A stretch of DNA of 64,000 nucleotides from JAAYAY01 sp964429355 (GTDB lineage: Bacteria > Planctomycetota > Planctomycetia > Pirellulales > Thermoguttaceae), in contig CAYSCH010000003.1 of assembly GCA_964429355.1 (NCBI GenBank), positions 13,635 through 77,634 on the forward strand, in the 5' to 3' direction. The notes below the pieces were generated by a model. That model was not told where the DNA came from and did no database searches. It saw only the letters and a program-made list of their open reading frames with translations. Numbering within the stretch: position 1 is the first letter of the stretch; the number at the start of each line of letters is the position of its first letter. Below, piece by piece: positions 32,648 through 42,331 of this stretch. The position numbers were made by a program, and so were the translations under genes.

Positions 32648-34522
32648 TCAATCACCGATTGGGGCCAAACGGACTTCGCTCAGGTCCATAACGGCCACTC
32701 CAGGCTTGAATTGAAGGCGTACCGAGACGGTCTCCGTGCCCGTGCGCCCGAGGAGCAGTGTGCCGATCGATTCCGTGACATACTTGGCCCAACCCCCGGT
32801 GTCGCGTGCGGCCGCTGCCAGGGACTGATCTGCGATCGATACTTCGTAGCGGCCGCCGCCTTGCCCCGTCTCGCATCCGTAGACGATCTCCAACGCGTAC
32901 CGGCCCGGCTTTTCGATCCGCACCGGCCAGCTCACCCAATCACTCGCATCGGTCCAGAAACCGATGGCGTCCACGCCCGGTTGGCTCACGTACCGCGCGG
33001 TGCTGCCGTGAATCTCCGCGTCGGAGGCGCGGAGCGTGATCCGGCCGTCGGCTACGGGGGCAATGGGAACGGGGCGAACGTCGGCGGGACCACTCAGGTC
33101 GAGCGCTACCACGGAGGCTGCCGGATCGGAGGCTGCCGCAGGGACTGATATCAGGAGTACCGGTCCGTCGCGGCGAACGGCCAGGGGTGCACCCGTCGGA
33201 TCGCCCAGCAGGCGAGCCTCCAGAGGTTGGTTGTGCACACCGGGTACGCGGAGGACACCGTCGGCGGGCCATTCGAACACGTGCAGGTAGAGCCGCGTGT
33301 CGCCTTGCGGCAGACTCTTCATCGTCGCCCGCCCCCACGAGAGCTGCCGGCGAAAGGGCCCCGCCGAGGTGCCGTAGATGCTCTCTCCGTGGCGGTCCAT
33401 CCAGCGCCCGATGGCTTCCAGTCGTTCCAGAGCCGGTTGGGGCATCGGGCCTTCGGGCGCGGGACCGACGTCGAGCAGAAGATTGCCTCCCTTGCTGGCG
33501 CACTCAATGAGCATCCGGATCAACCTGGTCGCAGGTTTCCAATCCTGGTCGTAGGCCATATATTGCCAGTGATTGTTGATCGTCATGCAGCTTTCCCAAT
33601 CAACGCCGGGCGGCACCGAAGTGGGAATTTCCTGCTCGGGCGTGCGGAAATCGCCCGCCGTGTCGCGCCGGCTCACATGGTCCACGCGGCTATTGATGAT
33701 AATTTCCGGCTGCAAAGATCGCACGTAGTTCTCCAGGTCCTTGCCCCGCGTCGCGTTCCATGTTTCGTCCCAGTGGCCGTCGAACCACAACACCCCGATC
33801 GGGCCGTAGTTGGTCAGCAGTTCGCGCAACTGGTTCTTCATGTAGACGACGTACCGGTCCATGTCGGCCGCCTCGGCGGGTCGCTGGTCGCCCTTCCGCC
33901 GCGGCAGGTAGTCGGGATGGTGCCAGTCCATGATCGAATAGTAGAAGCACAACCGCAGACCTTCGCGGCGGCAGGCGGCGGTAAGATCTTTCAGGATGTC
34001 GTGCCTGTAAGGCGTGGACATCACGTCGAAGTCGGTGTACTGCGAGTCGAAAAGACACCATCCATCGTGGCTCTTCGTGACAATCACGATGTACCGCATC
34101 CCTGCATCCTTGGCCGCGCGGACCCATGCGTCGGCGTCCACTTGCTCCGGGTTGAATCGCGGGGCGAGCTCGACAAACTCCTCGCGCGACATGGTGAAAT
34201 AGCGGTCCATGCCCTTGGGGTCGTCCATGGGCAAACTGAAGAGGCCGAAATGAATGAACATTCCGAAGCGAGCCTCTCTCCACCACGCCAACCGCTGCCG
34301 GCACTCCTGGGACGTTTCGTCCGCCAGCGCCTGAGGAACAACCGCCGATACCGCCGCAACAAACCCCAGCACAAGCAGTACAGAGCGGCAGGGCTGCCGA
34401 CCAATACGAGCCGGCGCTCGGTCACCAATGGCCTGCTCCCGTTGGTTGCGAGTCTTTGTGAAGAACTCAGCGATCTTTGAGGTTAGTCGTACAGACAAAT
34501 GGACAGGAGCGAGTTTCCGCAT
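32648..34522 (-). CDS. Secreted alpha-L-fucosidase, GH29, with C-terminal carbohydrate-binding-like domain
   Basis: 624 aa. A long basic N-region precedes a hydrophobic signal/anchor (SVLLVLGFVAAVSAVV, about 47-62). The GH29 barrel has WWREARFGMFIHFGLFSLP, IVTKSHDGWCLFDSQYTDFD, GLRLCFYYSIMDWHHPDYLP and the nucleophile Asp in IGVLWFDGHWDETW. KGGNLLLDVGPAPEG is also typical. The last 130 residues form a beta-rich module with DWVSWPVRIEKPGRYALEI, resembling CBM-type domains. GGAG lies about 8 nt before the ATG. It releases terminal fucose; the next gene downstream is fucose-isomerase-like. Confidence 0.93.
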   Translation of the reverse strand: MRKLAPVHLSVRLTSKIAEFFTKTRNQREQAIGDRAPARIGRQPCRSVLLVLGFVAAVSAVVPQALADETSQECRQRLAWWREARFGMFIHFGLFSLPMDDPKGMDRYFTMSREEFVELAPRFNPEQVDADAWVRAAKDAGMRYIVIVTKSHDGWCLFDSQYTDFDVMSTPYRHDILKDLTAACRREGLRLCFYYSIMDWHHPDYLPRRKGDQRPAEAADMDRYVVYMKNQLRELLTNYGPIGVLWFDGHWDETWNATRGKDLENYVRSLQPEIIINSRVDHVSRRDTAGDFRTPEQEIPTSVPPGVDWESCMTINNHWQYMAYDQDWKPATRLIRMLIECASKGGNLLLDVGPAPEGPMPQPALERLEAIGRWMDRHGESIYGTSAGPFRRQLSWGRATMKSLPQGDTRLYLHVFEWPADGVLRVPGVHNQPLEARLLGDPTGAPLAVRRDGPVLLISVPAAASDPAASVVALDLSGPADVRPVPIAPVADGRITLRASDAEIHGSTARYVSQPGVDAIGFWTDASDWVSWPVRIEKPGRYALEIVYGCETGQGGGRYEVSIADQSLAAAARDTGGWAKYVTESIGTLLLGRTGTETVSVRLQFKPGVAVMDLSEVRLAPIGD

Positions 34523-34993
34523 AACAGGTCTCCGCCGGCTCAGTCTTTCCAGGTCAATTTGTGATCGAACAAGTGTTGCGAAGTAGAGGGCGATCCGCGG
34601 AAGATGATCGGTGCTTCCCGCTTATCGGTCTTCCTTCATGACCTCCAAGGCGAGCAGTACGGCGAGGTCCTTGATAACCTCCCTCAGATTGCCGAGGGTT
34701 GCCGTCCGGTGGATGGCACATTCGCACGGAGAAAACAGCTTTTGTGAGAAAGCAGCCCCGTCATTGCGTCACCAGGATGTTGGGGTCATTCTGGCATACG
34801 GCCTGTACACGGTTGGTCTTTGATGCCTTGACGCAGGTCTCACTATAATCCTCCGGCAAACGCCTGTGAAGTTGTCCTGGCGGTCAACCTCGGCAATAAA
34901 CCGTTGCGGCGCTACGGCCAGTATCCGCGACTCCTTGAGATTCTTGACGGAAACGGCATGATGGACATCCGGAAGATACCTTCATGCATCGGT
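34523..34993. other. Intergenic region upstream of the fucosidase
   Basis: 471 nt. A plus-strand TTGATG (34820-34825), 18 nt, TATAAT (34844-34849) resembles a promoter but points into the 3' end of the permease gene with no gene to serve. No coding frame recognised. Confidence 0.45.
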
Positions 34994-37958
34994 CTACGCC
35001 GATTTCACCAAATCGGCCGGCTGTTTGCACCCTGCCACGATTGCCGGAAACACGGCCGCCAGACCGCACAATAGAAGCGTGGCGGCGAAACCAACCGACA
35101 GGTAATACCACGGAATGGTCAACGGCGAAAGGAAACCGCCGAAGAACGAAACGTAGCGCATCAGACCGATGAAGCACCACGCACCGAGAATCCCGAAGCC
35201 GATGCTGACGATCGCCGCCGACAGCGCGATCAGCAGCGCCTCGGCCAGGATCAGCCGCACCAGGCCGAACCGGGTCATTCCCAGGCATCGCAGCACGCCA
35301 AGTTCGAACCGCCGCGTACGAATCGAGGCGGCAACCGTCCCCATCATGGCGAGCGACGAAATCATCAGCAGGATGAGCGGCATTTTTGCCGCGGCCTGAA
35401 TCACGCTGTCCCCCCGGTTCCCTACGCGGTCGTTGAGGTATTCGTGCGAACTCAACTTCACCATCGAACGGGAAATCGCAGCGGCAGCGTCCGGGTGCGA
35501 TTGCTCGTCCACCAGATTCTGGAGAGATCGTTCCAGGTGCGCGTCGGAAACCGTCGGACTGCCGTTCGTGTCCAAGGTTCGGTCAAACCAGAAATAGGCG
35601 GCATCGTTCAGTTTGAAATCGTCCTGGACGGTCTTGTAAGGAGCGAACATCAACGCGCCTGAGCGGTATCCGTACTTCCGGACGCCGCTGAGCTTCACCA
35701 TCCAGAGCCAGCCCGGGACGCTGGCGATGCCGCAGACCTCATATTCGATCGGCTTCGCGTCGTCGGCCAACGGACCTTCACTGGGTCCCCCCGGACCTTG
35801 CCCGTACCTTCCGTCGCCCGATCCACCCGGGCCTCGTCCTCGCGTTCCACCTGGACCTCGTGCTCGCATTCCACCACCAGGTCCACCTGGAACTTTTCTT
35901 CCCATGCCACGTCCGCCGGGTTCCGGCTTCATCAGTTCGAGCTTATCGCCGACGTGCAGCCGCGCGCGGAACGCGAACGAATCGGGAAGGATGCAATAGC
36001 GTGCCCCGGTGTTCAGTTTCGCGAGGGCGTCGTCCCACGTCCCTTCGACCAGGTCGACATCGACCAGGCGCGTACGATCTCTCCCGTGGGTGCCGAGATT
36101 CATCGGCTCGAACGCCTTGGCGACATCCAGGCCGAAGACGACCACCCCCGCTCCGGCCTGCATGGGGGACATGCCGAACTCCTCGAACCGGTTCGCCTGC
36201 CGCACCGAGAACAAGGGTTGCTCCAGTGCGATCGGCAGGAACTTATCTCGATCGACGCCGTCCAGATTTCGGACCGTGTCGATCCGATCGAGCGGCAGAC
36301 CCTTCGGCATGCATGCCACGAGCGTGTTGGGCAGCCGCTCGCTGTGCGTGAACGGAACAAGCATGGAATATCCGGAAATCTCCAGGAAGCTGTACACGCC
36401 CAGCCCGATTGTCAGCGCCACAGATGTTCCCAGTGTCCGCCAAAGGTTCGCGCTGAGTTGATTCTTGAGCAGACTCTTCTCGATGAACAGCATCTTTGCG
36501 ATCGGCACCGACACGAAACGCTCGACGAAGAGCACTACCGTCGGCGTCAGCAGCACCAGCCCCAGGATCTGCGTCGGCAGTCCGACGCAGGAATAGAGCG
36601 CCAGCCGCAACATGGAAGTTTCGGGGCTGACACCGTAATAGATGATGATTGGATTGACAAAGAGCATCGCGGCGCCGACGATTCCGACGACGTAGAACCA
36701 CCACTTCTTGACGTTGTAGATGTATCCGCGGTTCATGCCTTCGAGTGGACTGACTTTCGCCCCGCGCCACGCCGGAATGACCGCTGCGAGCAGAGCTCCC
36801 AGAAACGCCGCCGCGCCCGAAGTGATGATCGACGAAGCGTCGAGCGACACCGTCTTGCCGTTGCCGAACACGCCGGGCTGCAGCCAGACGGTCGCCTGGA
36901 GCACAATCCAGCCGGCCGTCATCCCCACAATCCACCCGAGCACGCAGAGGATCATGCTTTCGCCGACAATGAGCGCGGCGATATGCCACCGTTCCATCCC
37001 CACGGCCCGCATCATGGCGAAGACGCGGCTGCGTTCGCCCACGCCCATACTGAGCGCGGTGAAGACGATCAGCGTCGAAATGAGCGTCGTGAAGAGGATG
37101 ATCGCGGTCATCGACGAGGCGCCGCCCATCAGTCCGCCGCCGCGCGGACCGGGCCGATTATTGAAGGATTCCTGAATATCGCCGGCATCCACGAATTTCA
37201 TCCGGATTCCTTCGTCCGCCAGGTGCTCGGACCACGACCTCTTGAATTGCGCGACGTTCGCCCCGTCCTGGAGGCGGACATACAGATACTGCGCCTTGCC
37301 CTTGTCCGCTTCGGCCATCGGCTGGATCTTCTCGGCGGTCGCCATGGAAACATAGACCGCGCTCACCGCTGGTGTGATGTCGCGGCCGAAGCCGAAACCN
37401 NNNNNNNNNAATGCCCAGGCTCCGGGCGGCGGCGGTCCCCATCACACCCTGCATCTGGTCGCTGCTCGCGTCGAACCAATCGCCCTCTTCCAGCTCGAAT
37501 GGCGGGTGATCGGCGTCGATACCCACGATGATCGGACTCCCCATCGGCGTTCCGTGGCCAGCACGCTGACGGCGGAGAACGCTCTCCGCATCCGTATATT
37601 TCGCCATCGTATATGACCCGAATCTCCCGGCGATTTGCCTCGCCGCCGAGACTTGCATGACCAGATCATTGCTTCTCAGTTCGTCCAGCACCTTCGGCTC
37701 GACGAACACCGGCGCGGGCGGTGTCATCGCCGGCATGGCAGGCGTCGCCGGTGGATCGTCGCCTCGCTGCGGAATCATCGTCACGTGGTAGTGGCCGAGA
37801 AACTTCTCGCCCTCGTTCTCGAATTGCAGCACGACCAGCCGGATGCTGCCGATGGGCCAGACGAGCATCGCGGACATCGCCGCCGTCGCGATCACGGCAA
37901 GTGCGAGCCGCGAGCGATGGTACCAGGCTTCACGAAGAATCAGTTTGATAAGGAGCAT
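34994..37958 (-). CDS. FtsX/MacB-type ABC permease 1 (split by a 10-N gap)
   Basis: A lipoprotein-release or MacB-like permease with two FtsX domains. The N-terminal part starts at the ATG 37958 (MLLIKLILREAWYHRSRLAL) and reads to 37410; the rest reads from 37399 in another phase, so the true gap is not 10 nt. Membrane segments include TALSMGVGERSRVFAMMRAV with flanking helices and a C-terminal FtsX domain with ELGVLRCLGMTRFGLVRLIL. Between them is a periplasmic domain with a Gly/Pro/Arg-rich insert at about 35760-35930. It is downstream of the ABC ATPase gene, and matches the permease at 42328 in layout. Confidence 0.88.
37400..37409. other. Assembly gap (10 N) inside permease 1
   Basis: Codons on the two sides are out of phase by one, so the real missing length must be a multiple of three rather than ten. 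The N-run is a placeholder. Confidence 0.9.
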
Positions 37959-38106
37959 ATCTGTGGTTCGCAGTTGTTTGCGTCCGGAAAGACCGGCCGG
38001 CAGATTCAAGCGACGGAAACGCGGACCGGGCTTCCAAGCCCGTGGCGCCGTCATGGCGGAAAGACGATCAACGGAGGAAGCAGGGGGTATTCGCGTCTCC
38101 CGCCTG

Positions 38107-38814
38107 TCACTCCGTCCGACCGTCTCTGAGATGAATCGTCCGGTCGCCGTAGTCCGCCACGTCCTTGTCGTGCGTTACGACGACCAGGGTGCGTTTCTGC
38201 TCCGTGCAGAGTTTTCGCAGCAAGGCACAAATCTTCGCGCTGTTCGTCGAATCGAGATTCCCCGTCGGCTCGTCCGCGAGAATGATCGCCGGGTCCACCA
38301 GCAGCGCCCGGCCGATCGCGACGCGTTGCTGCTCGCCACCGCTCAAGGCGTCGGGGCGATGCGTGCGTCGCTCCTTGATTTCCAGCAGATCGAGCAGTTC
38401 GTCGAGCCGCGAATCCGACACCCGCACTGTCCGTTCCAGTTGAGCCGGCAGGAGCATGTTCTCTTCCGCCGTCAGCGTAGGGATGAGATTGAACTGCTGG
38501 AAGATCACACCGATATTCTTGCGGCGGAATCTCGTCTTGCGCGAGTCGCTCATCGCGGCGATATCCTGGCCGCCGACGCGGACTCTGCCCGACGTGGGAG
38601 GCATCAAACCGGCCATCAGGTGCAGCAGCGTGCTCTTGCCCGATCCGCTGGCCCCCATCACGGCCACGAACTGGCCCGGAGCAACGTCGAGCGACACATC
38701 GCTCAAGGCTTCGATGGTCGTGGCGCCTTGGCGGAAACGTTTGCTGAGATGCTCGATTCGCAGTGGTAGAACACTATTGTCTTTTGTCGTCATGCTCTCC
38801 GTCCCGTCGGTCAT
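38107..38814 (-). CDS. ABC transporter ATPase 1 (LolD/MacB type)
   Basis: 235 aa. Walker A VMGASGSGKSTLLHLM, Q-loop FQQFNLIPTLTAEENM, signature LSGGEQQRVAIGRALL, Walker B ILADEPTGNLDS and H-loop VVVTHDKDVA are all intact. The sequence is of the LolD/MacB/FtsE class, which powers mechanotransmission by FtsX-type permeases. It lies 148 nt before permease 1 and just after the DUF1559 gene and a gap. An internal ATG (38793) is an alternative start. It is a close homologue of the ATPase at 41498. Confidence 0.95.
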   Translation of the reverse strand: MTDGTESMTTKDNSVLPLRIEHLSKRFRQGATTIEALSDVSLDVAPGQFVAVMGASGSGKSTLLHLMAGLMPPTSGRVRVGGQDIAAMSDSRKTRFRRKNIGVIFQQFNLIPTLTAEENMLLPAQLERTVRVSDSRLDELLDLLEIKERRTHRPDALSGGEQQRVAIGRALLVDPAIILADEPTGNLDSTNSAKICALLRKLCTEQKRTLVVVTHDKDVADYGDRTIHLRDGRTE

Positions 38815-38842
38815 TTCTGATGGCTGTGGGGCACGATTGCAT

Positions 38843-38852
38843 NNNNNNNNNN
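38843..38852. other. Assembly gap (10 N) at the 3' end of the first DUF1559 gene
   Basis: Ten N directly after the codons for G-G-E-V-N, so the last residues and stop codon of the DUF1559 gene and part of the spacer before the ATPase gene are missing. Confidence 0.9.
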
Positions 38853-39853
38853 GTGTTCACTTCTCCACCCGCTCGTGTCCAGAGGGCGTGCCAGGTGTTT
38901 CGTTCGATGGTCTCGCTGACGAAGCTGACGCTCCCGTCGCACATGCAGGCGTTGACGCCACCCGGGTGGCGGCTGCGGGCGGCGGTGACTTTCGACGACC
39001 TGTCGATCAGATCGGGAAACGGGACGTTGGGAGTGAAACGGCCGTTCATGACCGGACCGGTCGGTGAAGAACCCCGCAGCCAATACGACAGACGAGTGCC
39101 GTCCCAGCCGGTAACACTCGGCAACACCGCCGCCAGCCCTCCGGTTTCGGCCGTGGGCGCCAGACTGGCCGAAGCCCTCGCGCGGTAGACTTGTACGTCC
39201 GGCGTGGGCGTCAGCTCCGGTGAATTGCAGGGCCCCCGCAACGATTCCGTGAAGGCCAGCGTATTGGTGGTGCCGTCGACGATCGAGGCGAGTTTGACTT
39301 GGGCATTGACCCAGCAAAGCCCATCGCCCTCTCCGAAACCCGGATGGTATGCCCCGCCAGCCGTTCCGCTCTCGTGGTTCATTGCATAATTGGTGCCGGC
39401 GACGGGGATGACGGCGCCTGAGGGGAGCGTGGTGTTATGGAGAGGGGTCTCACCGTCACTGGGGCAGAGAAACATGGGCACCACCGTGCCAGCCGCCGGC
39501 TGAAGGGCCAACGGAAGGTCGCTTGTGCCCGGGTGGCCCATATTGATCGAGAAATCGATCAGATCCTGAAGATTTGCCTGTTCGGCATAGGGTAACAACT
39601 TCGCCAACGGTGAGTAATCATTCGGGTAGCCGATGCCCGTCCAGCCCGTGTTGGGCAGGGCCTCCTGAAAGGTATCGGCATAGTTGTGCATTGCGATGCC
39701 GAGTTGTTTCAGATTGTTGGTACAGCTCATCCGCCGCGCCGCCTCGCGAGCGGCCTGAACGGCCGGCAATAACAGGGCGATCAGGATCCCGATGATGGCG
39801 ATCACCACCAAAAGTTCCACAAGGGTGAATGCGGGGCGCGGTTTCGTGGGCAC
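38853..39853 (-). CDS. DUF1559 protein with prepilin-type N-terminus (3' end in assembly gap)
   Basis: About 333 aa remain. The GTG at 39853 has GAGGAG upstream; it gives a short basic leader and the type IV pilin-like segment AFTLVELLVVIAIIGILI, then LLPAVQAAREAARRMSCTNN, the hallmark of planctomycete DUF1559 proteins. Further family blocks are NYADTFQEALPNTGW and HPGGVNACMCDGSVSFVSE near the end. The first residues would be cleaved by a prepilin peptidase. The protein is expected in the envelope; its role is unknown. It lies 35 nt after the prenyltransferase-repeat gene, and probably shares a transcript with ABC ATPase 1. Confidence 0.92.
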
Positions 39854-39888
39854 AGTCTCCTCCTGTCCGTAGCGGTTCACACGGGCTG

Positions 39889-41019
39889 CTAATTCGACTT
39901 CGGGCGGCAGTACGACAAGGCCATGAGCGAGAAGGCCGTTACCAGGTTGGGATCGCCTTCCATCCAACGGGGACTCTCGGTGTTGACCCAGGAACCGTTT
40001 TCCTGCTGCCTACGGGCCAGCTCTTCGGTGAGTTCTCGCCGCCAGTCGTGCTTCACTCCATTCGTGTCTTCGATGAGATCTTCGCCAAGCACATCCAGCG
40101 ACTTGGCAAACGTGTGGTAGTAGTAGTACAGGCCGGCGCTGCCCATCCCGGGATTGCTCTTCACATCGTAATACGTCCGGATCCACTCGACGGCCGCCTT
40201 CACCCGGGGATCGTCCCGCGTGAGGCCTGCGTAGATCATGCTCTTCAGGCCGGCGTAACTCATGGAACCGTAGCTTCGCAGCCCGCCTTCGGGGTTCAAA
40301 CGCTCCTCGTCCTGCCGGCCCGGCACGCAAGAGTAGTAGAAGCCGCCATCATTGACCTTGACGGAGAACTGAGTCGTGTTGTGTTCCGTTTCCAGATTCT
40401 GGCAGCGGGAAACGAATGAGAGGGCCTGCTGGATCGCTTCGTCGCTGCCATCAGCACCGCGAGCCTTGAGCGCGTCGATCAGATAGGCCGTGTTCGATAG
40501 GTCGGGGCGTGAGCTGCCACCGTATCCGGCTCCGCCGTAATAGAAGTCCGAACTCTCCCGGTCGCGGCTCTCATTCCACTGCAGACTCCGCACGAACTTC
40601 TCGGCCTTCTCCAGGAGTGCGTCGTACTTGCCGTCCGTGTTGGCCTCTTCAAAGCACATCATGGCGGCGCACGTTTCATAGTTGCCGAACATGCCCTTCA
40701 TCCCAAAGATGCCGCCGTTCGACTGGGCACACGACTCGAGGTACGCAAGCCCCTTGGCGACCGCCGGATCCTTCGGCGTGCGGCCATTGCAGAGCAAGGC
40801 CGTCACCGCCAACGAAGTCGGTCCGGTACCGGCAAACTTGCTGAACGATCCGTCCTCAGCCTGACCGTGAACGACCAGGTACTGAAGTCCACGCTGGACT
40901 ACTTCTTGATGGAGCGCCGGATCGGCGTCTGCATGGACCGACGGTTCTTCGGAACGTGCCGCGATCGGCAAGGCCCACCCGTGGACGACCGCCGCCACGA
41001 AGCAAAGTACGTGGAACAT
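39889..41019 (-). CDS. Secreted prenyltransferase/squalene-cyclase-repeat protein
   Basis: 376 aa from the ATG at 41019, with AGGAGG 7 nt upstream, which rules out two longer starts. The signal peptide is FHVLCFVAAVVHGWALPIAA. The body consists of alpha-alpha barrel repeats: AEDGSFSKFAGTGPTSLAV, SNGGIFGMKGMFGNYETCA, NDGGFYYSCVPG and QQENGSWVNTESPRW. These resemble the QW-like/prenyltransferase repeats, but the D-x-D-D protonation motif of cyclases is not seen. As an exported protein it is more likely structural or binding. It is the first gene of a run with DUF1559, ABC ATPase 1 and permease 1, divergent from the second ABC pair. Confidence 0.85.
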   Translation of the reverse strand: MFHVLCFVAAVVHGWALPIAARSEEPSVHADADPALHQEVVQRGLQYLVVHGQAEDGSFSKFAGTGPTSLAVTALLCNGRTPKDPAVAKGLAYLESCAQSNGGIFGMKGMFGNYETCAAMMCFEEANTDGKYDALLEKAEKFVRSLQWNESRDRESSDFYYGGAGYGGSSRPDLSNTAYLIDALKARGADGSDEAIQQALSFVSRCQNLETEHNTTQFSVKVNDGGFYYSCVPGRQDEERLNPEGGLRSYGSMSYAGLKSMIYAGLTRDDPRVKAAVEWIRTYYDVKSNPGMGSAGLYYYYHTFAKSLDVLGEDLIEDTNGVKHDWRRELTEELARRQQENGSWVNTESPRWMEGDPNLVTAFSLMALSYCRPKSN

Positions 41020-41497
41020 CCTCGGGCCTCCTTGCATGACACTTTTCACAGGCACATCAGGCATAAACAGGTCCCCATTCGGCTTCTTTCCGATTCAACG
41101 TCCTCAGGTGTCCCAGACTTCACAAACGCAGCAACTTGTGTGCCAACTCGCCGAACCCCATGGGCAGGCCTGCAGCGGCCATCGCGTGGCTGGGCTTCGC
41201 CCACAGCCTGCAACGGGCGTGTCGAAATAACCGACAGGCATGTCGACAAATGCGGCACTCGCCCGCGCGGGTTTCTCGCCTGCATCCACAACCGCACCTG
41301 GAACTGCATGCATCCAACCCTGTTGTCTATTGGCATGCGAAATGCTTGCAGTGGTTACATGACCAGTGGATCGCCAAAACAGGACCTGGTGAGGTGAGGG
41401 ACATGCCTGCGTGTTACGGATATCCGCCCTCTCGTCTTGATGACGACTGCAAGAATACAACTGCCGTGACTGAACGAAACGGAGCACGAAAAGCAAA
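41020..41497. other. Divergent intergenic region between the two ABC clusters
   Basis: 478 nt. It contains GC-rich imperfect hairpins (for example around 41176-41205, with a TGGGC-TTC-GCCCA stem). I found no convincing sigma70 promoter on either strand and no gene. Confidence 0.45.
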
Positions 41498-42331
41498 ATG
41501 AGACACGATGGCCAAGTCGAGACCACCAGCGGGAACGAGGCAAATCCCTGTGACGACCGTGCTGCCGGCGACACGGTTCCACCCCTGCTCGTCGAGCATG
41601 TCACCAAACGCTTTCGCCAAGGCAGCCACGTCATTGAGGCACTTCGCGATGTCTCGCTGACGGTCCAGCGCGGAGAGTTTGTGGCAATCATGGGCGCGTC
41701 CGGTTCGGGCAAGAGCACTCTGTTGCACGCAATGGCCGGATTGACGGATATCGACGAGGGTTCCATCACGTTGGATGGCCAGGACCTGGCGAGCCTGAGT
41801 GATGCGCGGCTGACACGTTTTCGGCGCCAGCGTATCGGCCTGGTGTTCCAGGCCTACAATCTTCTTCCGCTCCTGAGCGCCGAGGATAACGTTCGCTTGC
41901 CGGTCATGGATTATCGACAGGGGGGCGATAAGGCGGTGGCCTTGCTCCAGCGCCTTGGCCTGTCGCATCGCCGAACCCACAAACCGGATGCTCTTTCGGG
42001 CGGCGAACAGCAGCGAGTGGCCATCGCCCGTGCGCTGGTTGCGGACCCGGCAATTCTCCTGGTCGACGAACCGACGGGAAACCTGGACTCGGTGGCCGGC
42101 GCGGAGATCTGCGTCTTGCTACGATCTCTGTGCGACGAGCAGAACCGGACGATTGTGATCGTCACCCATGAACCCAGCGTAGCCCTGGCAGCCGACCGGG
42201 TAAGGATCCTCAAGGACGGTGCGATCGTCGACGGTTTTTCAACCGCCGAGTTTTCCGACGCCCAGGGCCTTGCCAACGCCTACCAGGACGCTCTTCGGAA
42301 AGCTGCCGACGCTGCGGGGGGTGCAGGATGA
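41498..42331 (+). CDS. ABC transporter ATPase 2 (LolD/MacB type)
   Basis: 277 aa. Walker A IMGASGSGKSTLLHAM, Q-loop VFQAYNLLPLLSAEDN, signature LSGGEQQRVAIARALV, Walker B LLVDEPTGNLDS and H-loop VIVTHEPSVA are intact. Compared with ATPase 1 it has about 25 extra N-terminal residues and a C-terminal extension (FSTAEFSDAQGLANAYQ). The stop codon overlaps the permease 2 start (ATGA), so the two are translationally coupled. No good Shine-Dalgarno precedes 41498, so a start further inside is possible. Confidence 0.94.
   Translation: MRHDGQVETTSGNEANPCDDRAAGDTVPPLLVEHVTKRFRQGSHVIEALRDVSLTVQRGEFVAIMGASGSGKSTLLHAMAGLTDIDEGSITLDGQDLASLSDARLTRFRRQRIGLVFQAYNLLPLLSAEDNVRLPVMDYRQGGDKAVALLQRLGLSHRRTHKPDALSGGEQQRVAIARALVADPAILLVDEPTGNLDSVAGAEICVLLRSLCDEQNRTIVIVTHEPSVALAADRVRILKDGAIVDGFSTAEFSDAQGLANAYQDALRKAADAAGGAG

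Noticed and set aside
30860..33148. 762-codon plus-strand frame
   Set aside because: Antisense to the fucose-isomerase-like and fucosidase genes and spans their intergenic space; no domain.
34820..34849. TTGATG-N18-TATAAT as a gene promoter
   Set aside because: It points into the 3' end of the minus-strand permease with no plus-strand gene downstream; kept only as a note.
35760..35930. Short direct repeats resembling a CRISPR or minisatellite
   Set aside because: They are in-frame Gly/Pro-rich codons within the permease; there is no constant repeat with unique spacers.
39889..41019. Prenyltransferase-repeat protein as the UbiA-type EboC partner of EboD
   Set aside because: It is an exported soluble alpha-alpha barrel, not a membrane UbiA protein, so it does not complete an ebo cluster.
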